From contig NZ_BCQR01000036.1 of the NCBI RefSeq assembly GCF_001552175.1, positions 1 to 64,000 of the forward strand: DNA of 64,000 bases, written 5' to 3'. Below the pieces are notes generated by a model that was given only the letters and a program-made list of their open reading frames with translations, searched no databases and was not told the origin of the DNA. The first letter of the stretch is position 1, and each line of letters opens with the position of its first letter. Shown piece by piece: positions 16,890 to 25,066 of this stretch. The translations under genes and the position numbers were made by a program. This DNA comes from Actinomadura kijaniata NBRC 14229. Lineage in GTDB: Bacteria; Actinomycetota; Actinomycetes; Streptosporangiales; Streptosporangiaceae.

Positions 16890-17065
16890 GCAGCGCCACG
16901 TGGCGGAAGGGTGCCCGCAGTGGCGAGAACGGCGGCAACTGCGTGGAGGTCGCCGCCGTGCCCGGTGTCGTCGCCATCCGCGACAGCAAGGACCCCGAGG
17001 GTCCCAAGGTGTTCGTCGAGTTCGGCATCTTCCGCCGGCTCGCCGACGCCATCAAGAACAACTGA
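16880..17065 (+). CDS. DUF397 small protein
   Basis: A 61-residue DUF397 protein with the typical opening WRKGARSGENGGNCVEVA, the central VAIRDSKDPEGPKVFV and a short helical tail. Family members are about 60-75 residues and are encoded immediately after XRE-DUF5753 regulators. The start ATG lies inside the last codons of the XRE gene, so translation is coupled. It is thought to act with its partner regulator, and the biochemical function is not established. A strong terminator follows at 17084-17132. Confidence 0.93.
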   Translation: MDLSSATWRKGARSGENGGNCVEVAAVPGVVAIRDSKDPEGPKVFVEFGIFRRLADAIKNN

Positions 17066-17083
17066 ACCCGAAAACAGAACAAC

Positions 17084-17132
17084 GGAAAAGGACGCCTCCG
17101 CCCCGCGACGCGGGACGGAGGCGTCCTTTTCC
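17084..17132. terminator. Strong bidirectional terminator
   Basis: Perfect 17-base arms at 17084-17100 and 17116-17132 (GGAAAAGGACGCCTCCG and its reverse complement) enclose a 15-base loop that itself contains CCGC-GAC-GCGG. Each outer arm ends in an A- or T-rich run, so the structure can end transcription of the DUF397 operon and of the convergent VOC gene. Confidence 0.9.
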
Positions 17133-17137
17133 GCCGT

Positions 17138-17551
17138 TCAGGCCGGGCCGGTCCGCTCCAGGATCTCCAGGTAGTGGACGTTGCGCATGACGCCGAGGAC
17201 GTTGCCGAACGGGTCGACCACCGAGGCGGTGACGAAGCCCTCGCCGTGCTCGGTGACCGGCATGTGCTCCTTGGCCCCGAGTGACAGCAGCCGGGCCACC
17301 GCCGCCTCCAGGTCGTCGACGTGCCAGTGCGTGACCGCGCCGCCGGGCGCCGTCCGGGTGGGGGCGTAGCGGCTGTCGATGATGCCGAGCTCGTGCTCGT
17401 AGTCCCCGACGCGGAACTCCAGATAGGCCGTGGTGCCGTCGGGGTTGGAACGCCGGAAGTACGCCTGGATGCCCAGGAACTCGGCGTACCAGCGGCCCGC
17501 CTCCTCCACGTCGTCGGCCCAGATGTTGATGGTGGCCATTCCTCGCAGCAT
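17138..17551 (-). CDS. VOC family (glyoxalase/bleomycin-resistance fold) protein
   Basis: A 137-residue single-chain VOC protein with two beta-alpha-beta-beta-beta modules. The first begins ATINIWADDVEEAGRWYAEFLG and the second around VTHWHVDDLEAAVARLLSLG, ending VVDPFGNVLGVMRN. Such proteins bind a metal or sequester small molecules, and the substrate cannot be read from the sequence. The start is ATG 17551 with GAAGGGAA upstream. The internal ATG at 17539 (MATINIW) is a plausible alternative. It converges on the DUF397 operon and is divergent from the WYL regulator at 17640, which is its likely controller. Confidence 0.9.
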   Translation of the reverse strand: MLRGMATINIWADDVEEAGRWYAEFLGIQAYFRRSNPDGTTAYLEFRVGDYEHELGIIDSRYAPTRTAPGGAVTHWHVDDLEAAVARLLSLGAKEHMPVTEHGEGFVTASVVDPFGNVLGVMRNVHYLEILERTGPA

Positions 17552-17639
17552 GTGCTGTTCCCTTCGTTCCGGCTGATGGGCACCACGTTAGGCGGCCTTG
17601 CGGAACGTGCGTTTCCTCAAGGGATGGCAGGCTTGGGCC

Positions 17640-18644
17640 ATGTTGGAGACATCGGTTCGGCTGCTGCGGTTGCTGTCGTTGCTTCAGTCCCGGCCGGTCT
17701 GGTCGGGCAACGAGCTGGCCGCGCGGCTCGGCGTGACCACCCGGACGGTCCGCAACGACGTCGAGCGGCTGCGGATCATGGGGTACGAGATCGGCTCGAC
17801 GACGGGGACGGCGGGCGGGTACCGGCTGGGCGCGGGCGCGGCGCTGCCGCCGCTGCTGCTGGACGACGAGGAGGCCGTCGCGGTCGCGGTCGGGCTGCAC
17901 GCGGCGGCGGGCGGCACCGTCACCGGGATCGAGGAGACCTCGCTGCGGGCGCTGACCAAGCTGCGGCGGATGCTGCCGTCGCGGCTGCGGCACCGCGTCG
18001 ACACGCTGGGCGCGGCCACCGTCGCGGTGGGCGGGCGCGGGCCCACCGTGGACGCCGAGACCCTCACGGCCATCGCCGGGACGGTCCGGGACGGGGTGCG
18101 GCTGCGGTTCGACTACGTCGGCCACGAGGGGGGCGCGAGCGTGCGCGACGTCGAGCCGCACCGCCTCGTCTACACCGGGCACCGCTGGTACCTGCTGGCC
18201 TGGGATCCGGACCGGGGCGACTGGCGGACCTTCCGCGCCGACCGGATCCGCCCGCGCGTCCCGAACGGGCCGCGGTTCACGCCCCGGGAGATGCCCGACG
18301 AGGACGCCGTCGCCCGCGTCATCCGCGGCACGAGCTCCAGCGCCTGGCGGTACCCGGCGAGGGTGCGGCTGCACGCCTCCGCCGAGACGATCGCGGGCAT
18401 GCTCCCGCCGGCCGCCGGGCTGCTGCACGCCGACGGCGCGGACGGGTGCGTGCTGGAGACCGGCTCCGACACGCTGCACAACCTCGCCGGGTTCCTGGGC
18501 GGCCTCGGCGTCGGCTTCACCGTGCTGGACCCGCCGGAGCTGCGCGGGTACCTGGACGAGCTCGCCGACCGTTACAAGGCCGCCGCCCGCCTCACGTCCG
18601 CCGGAACGTCTCCACCGGACGGCCCGGCCGCCACAGGCGGATGA
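17640..18644 (+). CDS. WYL-domain transcriptional regulator
   Basis: A 334-residue regulator. The N-terminal HTH_11 winged helix spans about residues 5-60 (WSGNELAARLGVTTRTVRND). A WYL domain occupies about residues 140-215 with RLRFDYVGHEGG, RLVYTGHRWYLLAWD and DWRTFRADRIRP. The C-terminal WCX extension contains the PARVRLHASAETI segment. WYL domains sense ligands, often nucleic acid or small molecules. The ATG at 17640 is favoured because the helix-turn-helix starts six residues later. It lies 88 bases from the divergent VOC gene. Its 3' end overlaps the convergent PPOX gene by 53 bases. Confidence 0.92.
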   Translation: MLETSVRLLRLLSLLQSRPVWSGNELAARLGVTTRTVRNDVERLRIMGYEIGSTTGTAGGYRLGAGAALPPLLLDDEEAVAVAVGLHAAAGGTVTGIEETSLRALTKLRRMLPSRLRHRVDTLGAATVAVGGRGPTVDAETLTAIAGTVRDGVRLRFDYVGHEGGASVRDVEPHRLVYTGHRWYLLAWDPDRGDWRTFRADRIRPRVPNGPRFTPREMPDEDAVARVIRGTSSSAWRYPARVRLHASAETIAGMLPPAAGLLHADGADGCVLETGSDTLHNLAGFLGGLGVGFTVLDPPELRGYLDELADRYKAAARLTSAGTSPPDGPAATGG

Positions 18645-19044
18645 CCATCTCGTTCCCCTCGACGCCGGTCAGCACCGCCTCCCGCAGGTCGAGGCGGAAG
18701 GCGTGGAAGCCGCCGGGAGGCTCGCTCCCGGTGGTGTAGCGCCGCTTCTCCTCCGGATCGGTGACCTCCACGGCGATCCCGGCGACCTTGGCGTCGCCGT
18801 CCTTGGCCGGGTGCGCGTGGATCGCGCAGCGGCCGTCCCGCCGCAGGTCGCGCGCCTTGACGGCGTTCAGCATGGAGCCGAACGACAGGTCCGGCCCCCG
18901 GAAGTCGACCTCGGTGCCGCTCACCCGGGGCGACCCGTCCTTGCGGAGCGTCGCCAGCACGTGGGTCTCGGCCGCCTCGAAGCGTGCCCGGACGGTCGCG
19001 GCGAGGTCGCCGGCCTCCCTCTCGAACTGTTCCCAAGTCGCCAT
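18592..19044 (-). CDS. Pyridoxamine 5'-phosphate oxidase-fold protein
   Basis: A 150-residue split-barrel flavin or F420-binding protein. The family blocks are HVLATLRKDGSPRVSGTEV at about residues 27-45, FGSMLNAVKARDLRRDGRCA and the KDGDAKVAGIAVEV strand. Actinomycete members often use F420 or FMN, or bind heme, and the substrate is unknown. The start is ATG 19044. The 3' end overlaps the convergent WYL gene by 53 bases, an unusually long tail-to-tail overlap. It is followed head-to-tail upstream by the TetR gene at 19053-19697, eight bases away, so the two are probably cotranscribed. Confidence 0.88.
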   Translation of the reverse strand: MATWEQFEREAGDLAATVRARFEAAETHVLATLRKDGSPRVSGTEVDFRGPDLSFGSMLNAVKARDLRRDGRCAIHAHPAKDGDAKVAGIAVEVTDPEEKRRYTTGSEPPGGFHAFRLDLREAVLTGVEGNEMVIRLWRPGRPVETFRRT

Positions 19045-19052
19045 GGCGCGGA

Positions 19053-19697
19053 TTATCGCCCGGGGCTCCGACATTCCTCGCCGAGTGCCAGGTCCAGCGT
19101 CACGGCCCACTGCCGCAGCAGCCGGGAGCGCCGCGCCGAGTCGTCGGTGAGCAGGTCCGCCAGGCCGAGGCCGCGCATCAGGTCCAGCGTCGCCTGGACG
19201 GTCTCGCGCACCCCCGGCACCGACTCGTCCGCCCCCAGGGCCTCCACGGTGAGCCGGTGCGCCTCCCGGCCGACCCGGGTCTCCAGCGGCACCGCCTGGG
19301 CGCGCAACGCCTCGTCCGAGCTGGCCGCCACCCACAGCTGCAGCGCCGCGCGGAACAGCGGGCTGGTGTACATCTCGCCGAGCAGCTCCAGGACCTCCAG
19401 CGTGGACAGGCGGCGGTCGGCGAGCGCGCGCAGGCGTTCGCGCATCTGCGTCATGCGCACGTCGGCGCCGTACTCGACGGCGGCGGTGACGAGCTCCTCG
19501 CGGGTGCGGAAGTGGTGCTGGGCCGCGCCGCGCGACACGCCGGCGCGCTCGGCGACGACGGCGACGGTCGTCCCGGCCCAGCCCGCCGACGCCAGGCAGT
19601 CGACGGCCGCCTCCAGCAGCCGCCGCCGGGTGGCGCGGCTGCGGTCCTGGCGCGGTTCGCGGGGGAGGGCCCGGGGGGCCGTCGCATCGGTGGTCAT
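19053..19697 (-). CDS. TetR family regulator of the AtuA-carboxylase operon
   Basis: A 214-residue repressor. The helix-turn-helix lies in about residues 22-68: LEAAVDCLASAGWAGTTVAV, then ERAGVSRGAAQHHFRTREEL. The C-terminal domain is of the TetR_C type found in fatty-acid and branched-chain catabolism regulators. The start is ATG 19697, with the open frame continuing upstream without conservation. It is divergent from the operon beginning at 19799. The perfect AT-rich palindrome at 19748-19773 between them is the probable operator. An acyl-CoA intermediate is a plausible inducer, by inference. Confidence 0.92.
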   Translation of the reverse strand: MTTDATAPRALPREPRQDRSRATRRRLLEAAVDCLASAGWAGTTVAVVAERAGVSRGAAQHHFRTREELVTAAVEYGADVRMTQMRERLRALADRRLSTLEVLELLGEMYTSPLFRAALQLWVAASSDEALRAQAVPLETRVGREAHRLTVEALGADESVPGVRETVQATLDLMRGLGLADLLTDDSARRSRLLRQWAVTLDLALGEECRSPGR

Positions 19698-19747
19698 CGC
19701 GTCCTCGGTTCGGGTGGCGTCCCAGTCAACCAGACCGCGTCGCCAAG

Positions 19748-19773
19748 AAAAAATCAAGCACGATTGATTTTTT
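19748..19773. promoter_or_regulatory. Palindromic operator of the AtuA operon
   Basis: AAAAAATCAA and TTGATTTTTT are perfect ten-base arms around the six-base spacer GCACGA. This AT-rich site stands out in GC-rich DNA and lies between the divergent TetR gene and the first operon gene, about 25 bases before its start codon. It is the natural binding site for the adjacent TetR protein. Confidence 0.8.
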
Positions 19774-19798
19774 CGGGGTGGACTGCCATGGTTCAGCC

Positions 19799-21508
19799 AT
19801 GAGCCCACCGCTGCGGATCGGCAACGCCTCCGGCTTCTACGGCGACCGCCTCACCGCCGTCCGGGAGATGCTGGAGGGCGGCCCGCTGGACGTCCTCACC
19901 GGCGACTACCTCGCCGAGCTCACCATGCTGATCCTCGGCCGCGGGAGGCTGAAGGACCCCGGCGGCGGGTACGCGACCACGTTCCTGCGGCAGATGGAGG
20001 ACACCCTCGGGCTGGCCGCCGAACGCGGCGTGAAGATCGTGGCCAACGCGGGCGGGCTCAACCCGCGCGGCCTGGCCGACCGCCTCCGGGAGCTCGCCGA
20101 CCGCCTCGGCGTCCCGGTGCGGGTCGCCCACGTCGAGGGCGACGACCTGCTGCCGCGCGCGGAGGAGCTCGGCCTGGCCGGCTCCCGGTACGGGCGGCCC
20201 CTCACCGCCAACGCCTACCTCGGCGCCTGGGGCATCGCCGAGTGCCTGCGCGCCGGGGCCGACATCGTCGTGACCGGGCGCGTCACCGACGCCTCGCTGG
20301 TGGTCGGCCCGGCCGCCGCGCACTTCGGCTGGGCCCGCGACGACTGGGACGCCCTGGCCGGGGCCACGGTCGCCGGGCACGTGCTGGAGTGCGGCGCGCA
20401 GGCCACCGGCGGCAACTACGCCTTCTTCCGGGAGATCCACCGGGGGAAGCCGCCGGGCTTCCCGCTGGCCGAGATCCACCCCGACGGCTCCAGCGTCGTC
20501 ACCAAGCACGAGGGCACCGGCGGCGCCGTCACCGTCGAGACCGTCACCGCGCAGCTGCTGTACGAGATCGGCCCGCCCCACTACGCGGGACCGGACGTGA
20601 CGGCCCGGTTCGACACGATCCGGCTCCGCCCGGACGGGCCCGACCGCGTCGCGATCGGCGGGGTGCGCGGGACGCCCCCGCCGCCCACCACCAAGGTCTG
20701 CCTCAACCACCTGGGCGGGCACCGCAACGAGATGACGTTCGTGCTGACCGGGCTGGACGTCGAGGCCAAGGCCGCGTTCGCCCGGGAGCAGGTGGAGGCG
20801 GCGTTCGGCGACCGGCGGCCCGCGCGGGTGGAGTGGACCCTGATCGGCGCCGCCGCGCCCGACCCCGCCACCCAGGGCGCGGCGACCGCGCTGCTGCGGT
20901 GCGCGGTGCTGGACCCCGACGCCGACCGGGTCGGGCGGGCGTTCAGCGGGGCGGCCGTGGAACTGGCGCTCGCCGGATACCCGGGGTTCACGATGACGTC
21001 GCCGCCGGGCAGGGGGAGCCCGTACGGGGTCTATGCGCCCGCGTTCGTGCCGAACGGGGAGATCGAGCACGTCGCGGTCCTGCCGGACGGCGAACGGACG
21101 GTCATCCCGCCCGCCCCGGTCACCGCGCCGCTGCCGGAGCCCGAGGACGTCCCGGCCCCGGCGCCGCCGCCCGGACCGACCGTCCGCGCCCCGCTCGGCC
21201 GCGTCGCCGGAGCCCGCAGCGGCGACAAGGGCGGCGACGCCAACATCGGCGTGTGGGCCCGCACCGACGCCCAGTGGCGCTGGCTGGAGGCGTTCCTGAC
21301 CGCCGACCGCCTCACCGGGCTGCTCCCCGAGACCCGCGAGCACCGGGTCACCCGCCACGTCCTGCCCCACCTCCGCGCCGTCAACTTCGTCGTCGAAGGG
21401 CTGCTGCAGGAGGGAGTGTCCGCCTCGACCCGCTTCGACCCGCAGGGCAAGGCCCTCGGGGAGTGGCTGCGGTCCCGCCTCGTCGACATCCCGGAGGCCG
21501 TCCTTTGA
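19799..21508 (+). CDS. AtuA-like protein (DUF1446 plus C-terminal ferredoxin-fold)
   Basis: A 569-residue AtuA-family protein. The large N-terminal domain starts RIGNASGFYGDRLTAVREML and contains LTGDYLAELTMLILGR, IVANAGGLNPRGLADRL, DIVVTGRVTDASLVVGPAA and GGNYAFFREI. A Pro-rich linker near 455-470 leads to the C-terminal AtuA-like domain with ARSGDKGGDANIGVW. AtuA is encoded in the acyclic terpene utilisation cluster of Pseudomonas (citronellol/geraniol breakdown). Its exact reaction is unresolved. It is the first gene of a four-gene operon with a carboxylase and a dehydrogenase. ATG 19799 is chosen. GTG 19778 would add seven residues, and no clear ribosome site supports either. Confidence 0.9.
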   Translation: MSPPLRIGNASGFYGDRLTAVREMLEGGPLDVLTGDYLAELTMLILGRGRLKDPGGGYATTFLRQMEDTLGLAAERGVKIVANAGGLNPRGLADRLRELADRLGVPVRVAHVEGDDLLPRAEELGLAGSRYGRPLTANAYLGAWGIAECLRAGADIVVTGRVTDASLVVGPAAAHFGWARDDWDALAGATVAGHVLECGAQATGGNYAFFREIHRGKPPGFPLAEIHPDGSSVVTKHEGTGGAVTVETVTAQLLYEIGPPHYAGPDVTARFDTIRLRPDGPDRVAIGGVRGTPPPPTTKVCLNHLGGHRNEMTFVLTGLDVEAKAAFAREQVEAAFGDRRPARVEWTLIGAAAPDPATQGAATALLRCAVLDPDADRVGRAFSGAAVELALAGYPGFTMTSPPGRGSPYGVYAPAFVPNGEIEHVAVLPDGERTVIPPAPVTAPLPEPEDVPAPAPPPGPTVRAPLGRVAGARSGDKGGDANIGVWARTDAQWRWLEAFLTADRLTGLLPETREHRVTRHVLPHLRAVNFVVEGLLQEGVSASTRFDPQGKALGEWLRSRLVDIPEAVL

Positions 21509-23097
21509 CCCTCAAGAGCACGCTCGACCCCGACAGCCCCGAGTACCGGGAACGCCGCGCGGCGATGCTGGCCCGGCTCGCCGACCTGGAGGCCGAGCAC
21601 GCCAAGGCCCTGGCCGGCGGCGGCGACAAGTACGTCGCCCGGCACCGGAAGCGCGGCAAGCTGCTGGCCCGCGAGCGCATCGAACTGCTGCTGGACCCCG
21701 ACTCGCCGTTCCTGGAGCTCAGCCCGCTGGCCGCCTGGGGCAGCGACTTCCCGGTCGGCGCGAGCGTCGTCACCGGCATCGGCGTCGTCGAGGGCGTCGA
21801 ATGCATGATCGTCGCCAACGACCCGACGGTGCGCGGCGGCGCCAGCAACCCCTGGACGGTCAGGAAGAGCTTCCGCGCCTCCGACATCGCCCTGGAGAAC
21901 CGGCTCCCGGTCATCAACCTCGTGGAGTCCGGCGGCGCGGACCTGCCCTCCCAGAAGGAGATCTTCATTCCGGGCGGGCGGATGTTCCGCGACCTGACCC
22001 GCCTGTCAGCCGCCGGGATCCCCACGATCGCGCTGGTGTTCGGCAACTCCACCGCCGGCGGCGCCTACATCCCCGGCATGTGCGACCACACCGTCATGGT
22101 GAAGGAGCGCGCCAAGGTGTTCCTCGGCGGCCCGCCGCTGGTGAGGATGGCGACCGGCGAGGAGTCCGACGACGAGTCCCTCGGCGGCGCGGAGATGCAC
22201 GCCCGCACCTCCGGCCTCGCCGACTACATGGCCGCCGACGAGCACGACGCGCTGCGCCTGGGCCGCCAGATCGTCCGGCGGCTCAACCACCGCAAGCTCG
22301 GTCCCGCGCCCGGCCCGGTCCGCGAGCCGCTGTACGACGCCGAGGAGCTGGCCGGCATCGTCCCGGAGGACCTGAAGGTCCCCTTCGACCCGCGCGAGGT
22401 GCTCGCCCGGATCGTGGACGCCTCCGAGTTCGACGAGTTCAAGCCGCTGTACGGGACGAGCCTGGTCACCGGCTGGGCGCGGCTGCACGGCTACCCGATC
22501 GGCGTCCTCGCCAACGCCCAGGGCGTGCTGTTCGGCGAGGAGGCCCAGAAGGCCGCCCAGTTCATCCAGCTCGCCAACCAGGCCGACACCCCGCTGCTGT
22601 TCCTGCACAACACCACCGGCTACATGGTCGGCCGCGAGTACGAGCAGGCCGGGATCATCAAGCACGGCGCGTTGATGATCAACGCGGTGGCCAACAGCGG
22701 GGTGCCGCACCTGACCGTGGTCATGGGGGCCTCCTACGGCGCGGGCAACTACGGCATGTGCGGCCGCGCCTACGACCCCCGCTTCCTGTTCACCTGGCCG
22801 AGCGCCAAGTCCGCCGTCATGGGCCCGCAGCAGCTCGCGGGCGTGCTGTCGATCGTCGCCCGGCAGGCCGCCCAGGCGCGCGGCCAGGCCTACGACGAGG
22901 AGCAGGACCGCGCCATGCGGGAGATGGTCGAGGCGCAGATCGAGGCCGAGTCGCTGCCGTTCTTCCTGTCGGGGCGGCTCTACGACGACGGAGTGATCGA
23001 CCCGCGCGACACCCGCACCGTCCTCGGCCTGTGCCTGTCCGTCGTCCACAACGCGCCCGTGCGCGGAGCCGACGGCTTCGGCGTCTTCCGGATGTGA
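21505..23097 (+). CDS. Acyl-CoA carboxylase carboxyltransferase (beta) subunit
   Basis: A 530-residue biotin-dependent carboxyltransferase of the methylcrotonyl/geranyl-CoA carboxylase class. The N-terminal half contains GKLLARERIELLLDPDSPF and FGNSTAGGAYIPGMCDHT. The C-terminal half contains LLFLHNTTGYMVGREYEQAG and the second oxyanion turn MGASYGAGNYGMCGRAYDPR. It transfers carboxyl from biotin on the alpha subunit to the acyl-CoA. The start is TTG 21505, overlapping the AtuA stop (TTGA), with GGAGG at 21492-21496. It is translationally coupled within the operon. The FNNSTAGGA-like region favours MCC/GCC over propionyl-CoA carboxylase, but the substrate is not certain. Confidence 0.93.
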   Translation: MTLKSTLDPDSPEYRERRAAMLARLADLEAEHAKALAGGGDKYVARHRKRGKLLARERIELLLDPDSPFLELSPLAAWGSDFPVGASVVTGIGVVEGVECMIVANDPTVRGGASNPWTVRKSFRASDIALENRLPVINLVESGGADLPSQKEIFIPGGRMFRDLTRLSAAGIPTIALVFGNSTAGGAYIPGMCDHTVMVKERAKVFLGGPPLVRMATGEESDDESLGGAEMHARTSGLADYMAADEHDALRLGRQIVRRLNHRKLGPAPGPVREPLYDAEELAGIVPEDLKVPFDPREVLARIVDASEFDEFKPLYGTSLVTGWARLHGYPIGVLANAQGVLFGEEAQKAAQFIQLANQADTPLLFLHNTTGYMVGREYEQAGIIKHGALMINAVANSGVPHLTVVMGASYGAGNYGMCGRAYDPRFLFTWPSAKSAVMGPQQLAGVLSIVARQAAQARGQAYDEEQDRAMREMVEAQIEAESLPFFLSGRLYDDGVIDPRDTRTVLGLCLSVVHNAPVRGADGFGVFRM

Positions 23098-23101
23098 GCT
23101 G

Positions 23102-25066
23102 ATGATCAACAATCTGCTGGTGGCCAACCGCGGCGAGATCGCCCGCCGTGTCTTCCGCACCTGCCGCGACCTGGGAATCGGCACCGTCGCGGTGTTCTCC
23201 GACGCCGACCGGGACGCCCCGCACGCCGCCGAGGCGGACGCCGCCGTGCGGCTGCCCGGCGCCGCGCCCGCCGACACCTACCTGCGCGCCGACCTGCTGA
23301 TCGGCGCCGCCCGGTCCGCCGGGGCCGACGCCGTCCACCCCGGCTACGGGTTCCTGTCGGAGAACGCCGGCTTCGCGCGCGCCGTCGCCGAGGCCGGGCT
23401 GACCTGGGTCGGCCCGCCGCCGGACGCCATCGCCGCGATGGGCTCCAAGATCGAGGCCAAGAAGCTGATGGCCGCCGCCGGGGTCCCGGTGCTGCCCGAG
23501 CTCGACCCCGGCGCCGTCACCGAGAGCGACCTGCCGATCCTGGTCAAGGCGTCGGCGGGCGGCGGCGGACGCGGCATGCGGGTCGTACGGACCCTCGCCG
23601 ACCTGCCGGACGCCGTCGCCGCCGCGCGCCGCGAGGCCCGGTCGGCGTTCGGCGACCCGGCGGTGTTCTGCGAACCGCTGCTGGAACGCGCCCGCCACAT
23701 CGAGGTGCAGATCCTCGCCGACGCCCACGGCACCGTCTGGGCGCTCGGCGAACGCGAGTGCTCGGTCCAGCGCCGCCACCAGAAGATCATCGAAGAGGCC
23801 CCGTCGCCCGCCGTCGGCGACGCCCTGCGCGCGGAGCTCTGCGAGGCCGCCGTGAACGCCGCCCGGGCCATCGGCTACACCGGCGCGGGAACCGTGGAGT
23901 TCATGCTCGCCGCCGACGGCCGCTTCTTCTTCCTGGAGGTCAACACCCGCCTCCAGGTCGAGCACCCCGTCACCGAGTGCGTCTACGGCCTGGACCTGGT
24001 CCGCCTCCAGATCGAGGTCGCCGAGGGGGCGCGGCTGCCCGCCTCGCCCCCGCGGCCGCGCGGCCACGCCGTCGAGGTCCGCCTGTACGCCGAGGACCCC
24101 GCGGCCGACTGGCGGCCCGGCAGCGGAACGCTGCACGCCTTCGCGATCCCCGGCGTGGACGCCGCGTTCACCGTCCCCGCCGGGCACGGGCTGCGCCTGG
24201 ACAGCGGCGTGGAGTCCGGCAGCGAGGTCGGCGTCCACTACGACCCCATGCTGGCCAAGCTCATCGCCCACGGCCCGACCCGCGCCGCCGCGATCCGGCG
24301 CCTGCGCGCCGCGCTCACCGGCGCCCGCATCCACGGCGTCACCACCAACCGGGACCTGCTCGCCCGCATCATGGCCGAGCCCGCCTTCCAGGCCGGCGAC
24401 ACCCACACCGGCTACCTCGACCAGGTCGGCCTGGACGTCCTCGCCGCCCCGCTCGCCGACGCCGCGGCGGTGGAGCTGTCGGCGCTGGCCGCCGCCCTCG
24501 CCGGCGCCGCCGCCGACCGCGCCGCCGCCCCCGTCCTCGGCGGGCTGCCGTCCGGCTGGCGCAACGTCCCCTCCCAGCCGCAGCGCAGGACCTACGAGGG
24601 GCCCGGCGGGGCGATCGAGGTCGCCTACCGCCACACCCGCGACGGCCTGCGCGCCGACGGCCACCCCGGCGTCACCCTCGTCGAGGCCACCCCCACCGGC
24701 GTGGTCGTCGACCACGCCGGCGTGCGCCGCGCGTTCGCGGTCCACACCGTGGGCGACCGCGTGTACGTCGACTCCGCCCTCGGCCCGGTCGCGCTGCGCG
24801 CGGTGCCCCGCTTCGCCGACCCCAGCGACCTGGTCGCCCCCGGCTCGATGCTCGCCCCCATGCCCGGCACCGTCGTGCGCGTCGAGACCGGGCCCGGCGC
24901 GACCGTCGCCGAGGGCCAGACCCTCCTGGTGCTGGAGGCGATGAAGATGGAGCACCGCATCGCCGCCCCCGCCGCCGGGACCGTCGCCGAACTTCCCGTC
25001 ACCGCCGGTCAGCAGGTCGAGGCCGGAGCGGTCCTCGCCGTCATCGCGGAAGGAACACCCCAGTGA
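23102..25066 (+). CDS. Acyl-CoA carboxylase biotin-carrying (alpha) subunit
   Basis: A 654-residue protein combining biotin carboxylase and biotin carrier domains. It opens NLLVANRGEIARRVFRTCRD. The ATP-grasp part includes KASAGGGGRGMRVV, ERECSVQRRHQKIIEEAPSP and EVNTRLQVEHPVTE. The C-terminal carrier has LLVLEAMKMEHRI, with the biotinylated lysine at about 615. A linker domain around 490-580 matches MCC-type alpha subunits. It carboxylates biotin with ATP and bicarbonate. The start is ATG 23102, five bases after the beta-subunit stop. The end overlaps the dehydrogenase start (GTGA). Confidence 0.95.
   Translation: MINNLLVANRGEIARRVFRTCRDLGIGTVAVFSDADRDAPHAAEADAAVRLPGAAPADTYLRADLLIGAARSAGADAVHPGYGFLSENAGFARAVAEAGLTWVGPPPDAIAAMGSKIEAKKLMAAAGVPVLPELDPGAVTESDLPILVKASAGGGGRGMRVVRTLADLPDAVAAARREARSAFGDPAVFCEPLLERARHIEVQILADAHGTVWALGERECSVQRRHQKIIEEAPSPAVGDALRAELCEAAVNAARAIGYTGAGTVEFMLAADGRFFFLEVNTRLQVEHPVTECVYGLDLVRLQIEVAEGARLPASPPRPRGHAVEVRLYAEDPAADWRPGSGTLHAFAIPGVDAAFTVPAGHGLRLDSGVESGSEVGVHYDPMLAKLIAHGPTRAAAIRRLRAALTGARIHGVTTNRDLLARIMAEPAFQAGDTHTGYLDQVGLDVLAAPLADAAAVELSALAAALAGAAADRAAAPVLGGLPSGWRNVPSQPQRRTYEGPGGAIEVAYRHTRDGLRADGHPGVTLVEATPTGVVVDHAGVRRAFAVHTVGDRVYVDSALGPVALRAVPRFADPSDLVAPGSMLAPMPGTVVRVETGPGATVAEGQTLLVLEAMKMEHRIAAPAAGTVAELPVTAGQQVEAGAVLAVIAEGTPQ

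Noticed and set aside
20242-21504. The long in-frame extension upstream of the carboxylase beta gene
   Set aside because: The upstream part is the AtuA gene in the wrong frame. Family similarity starts at TTG 21505, which has a ribosome site.
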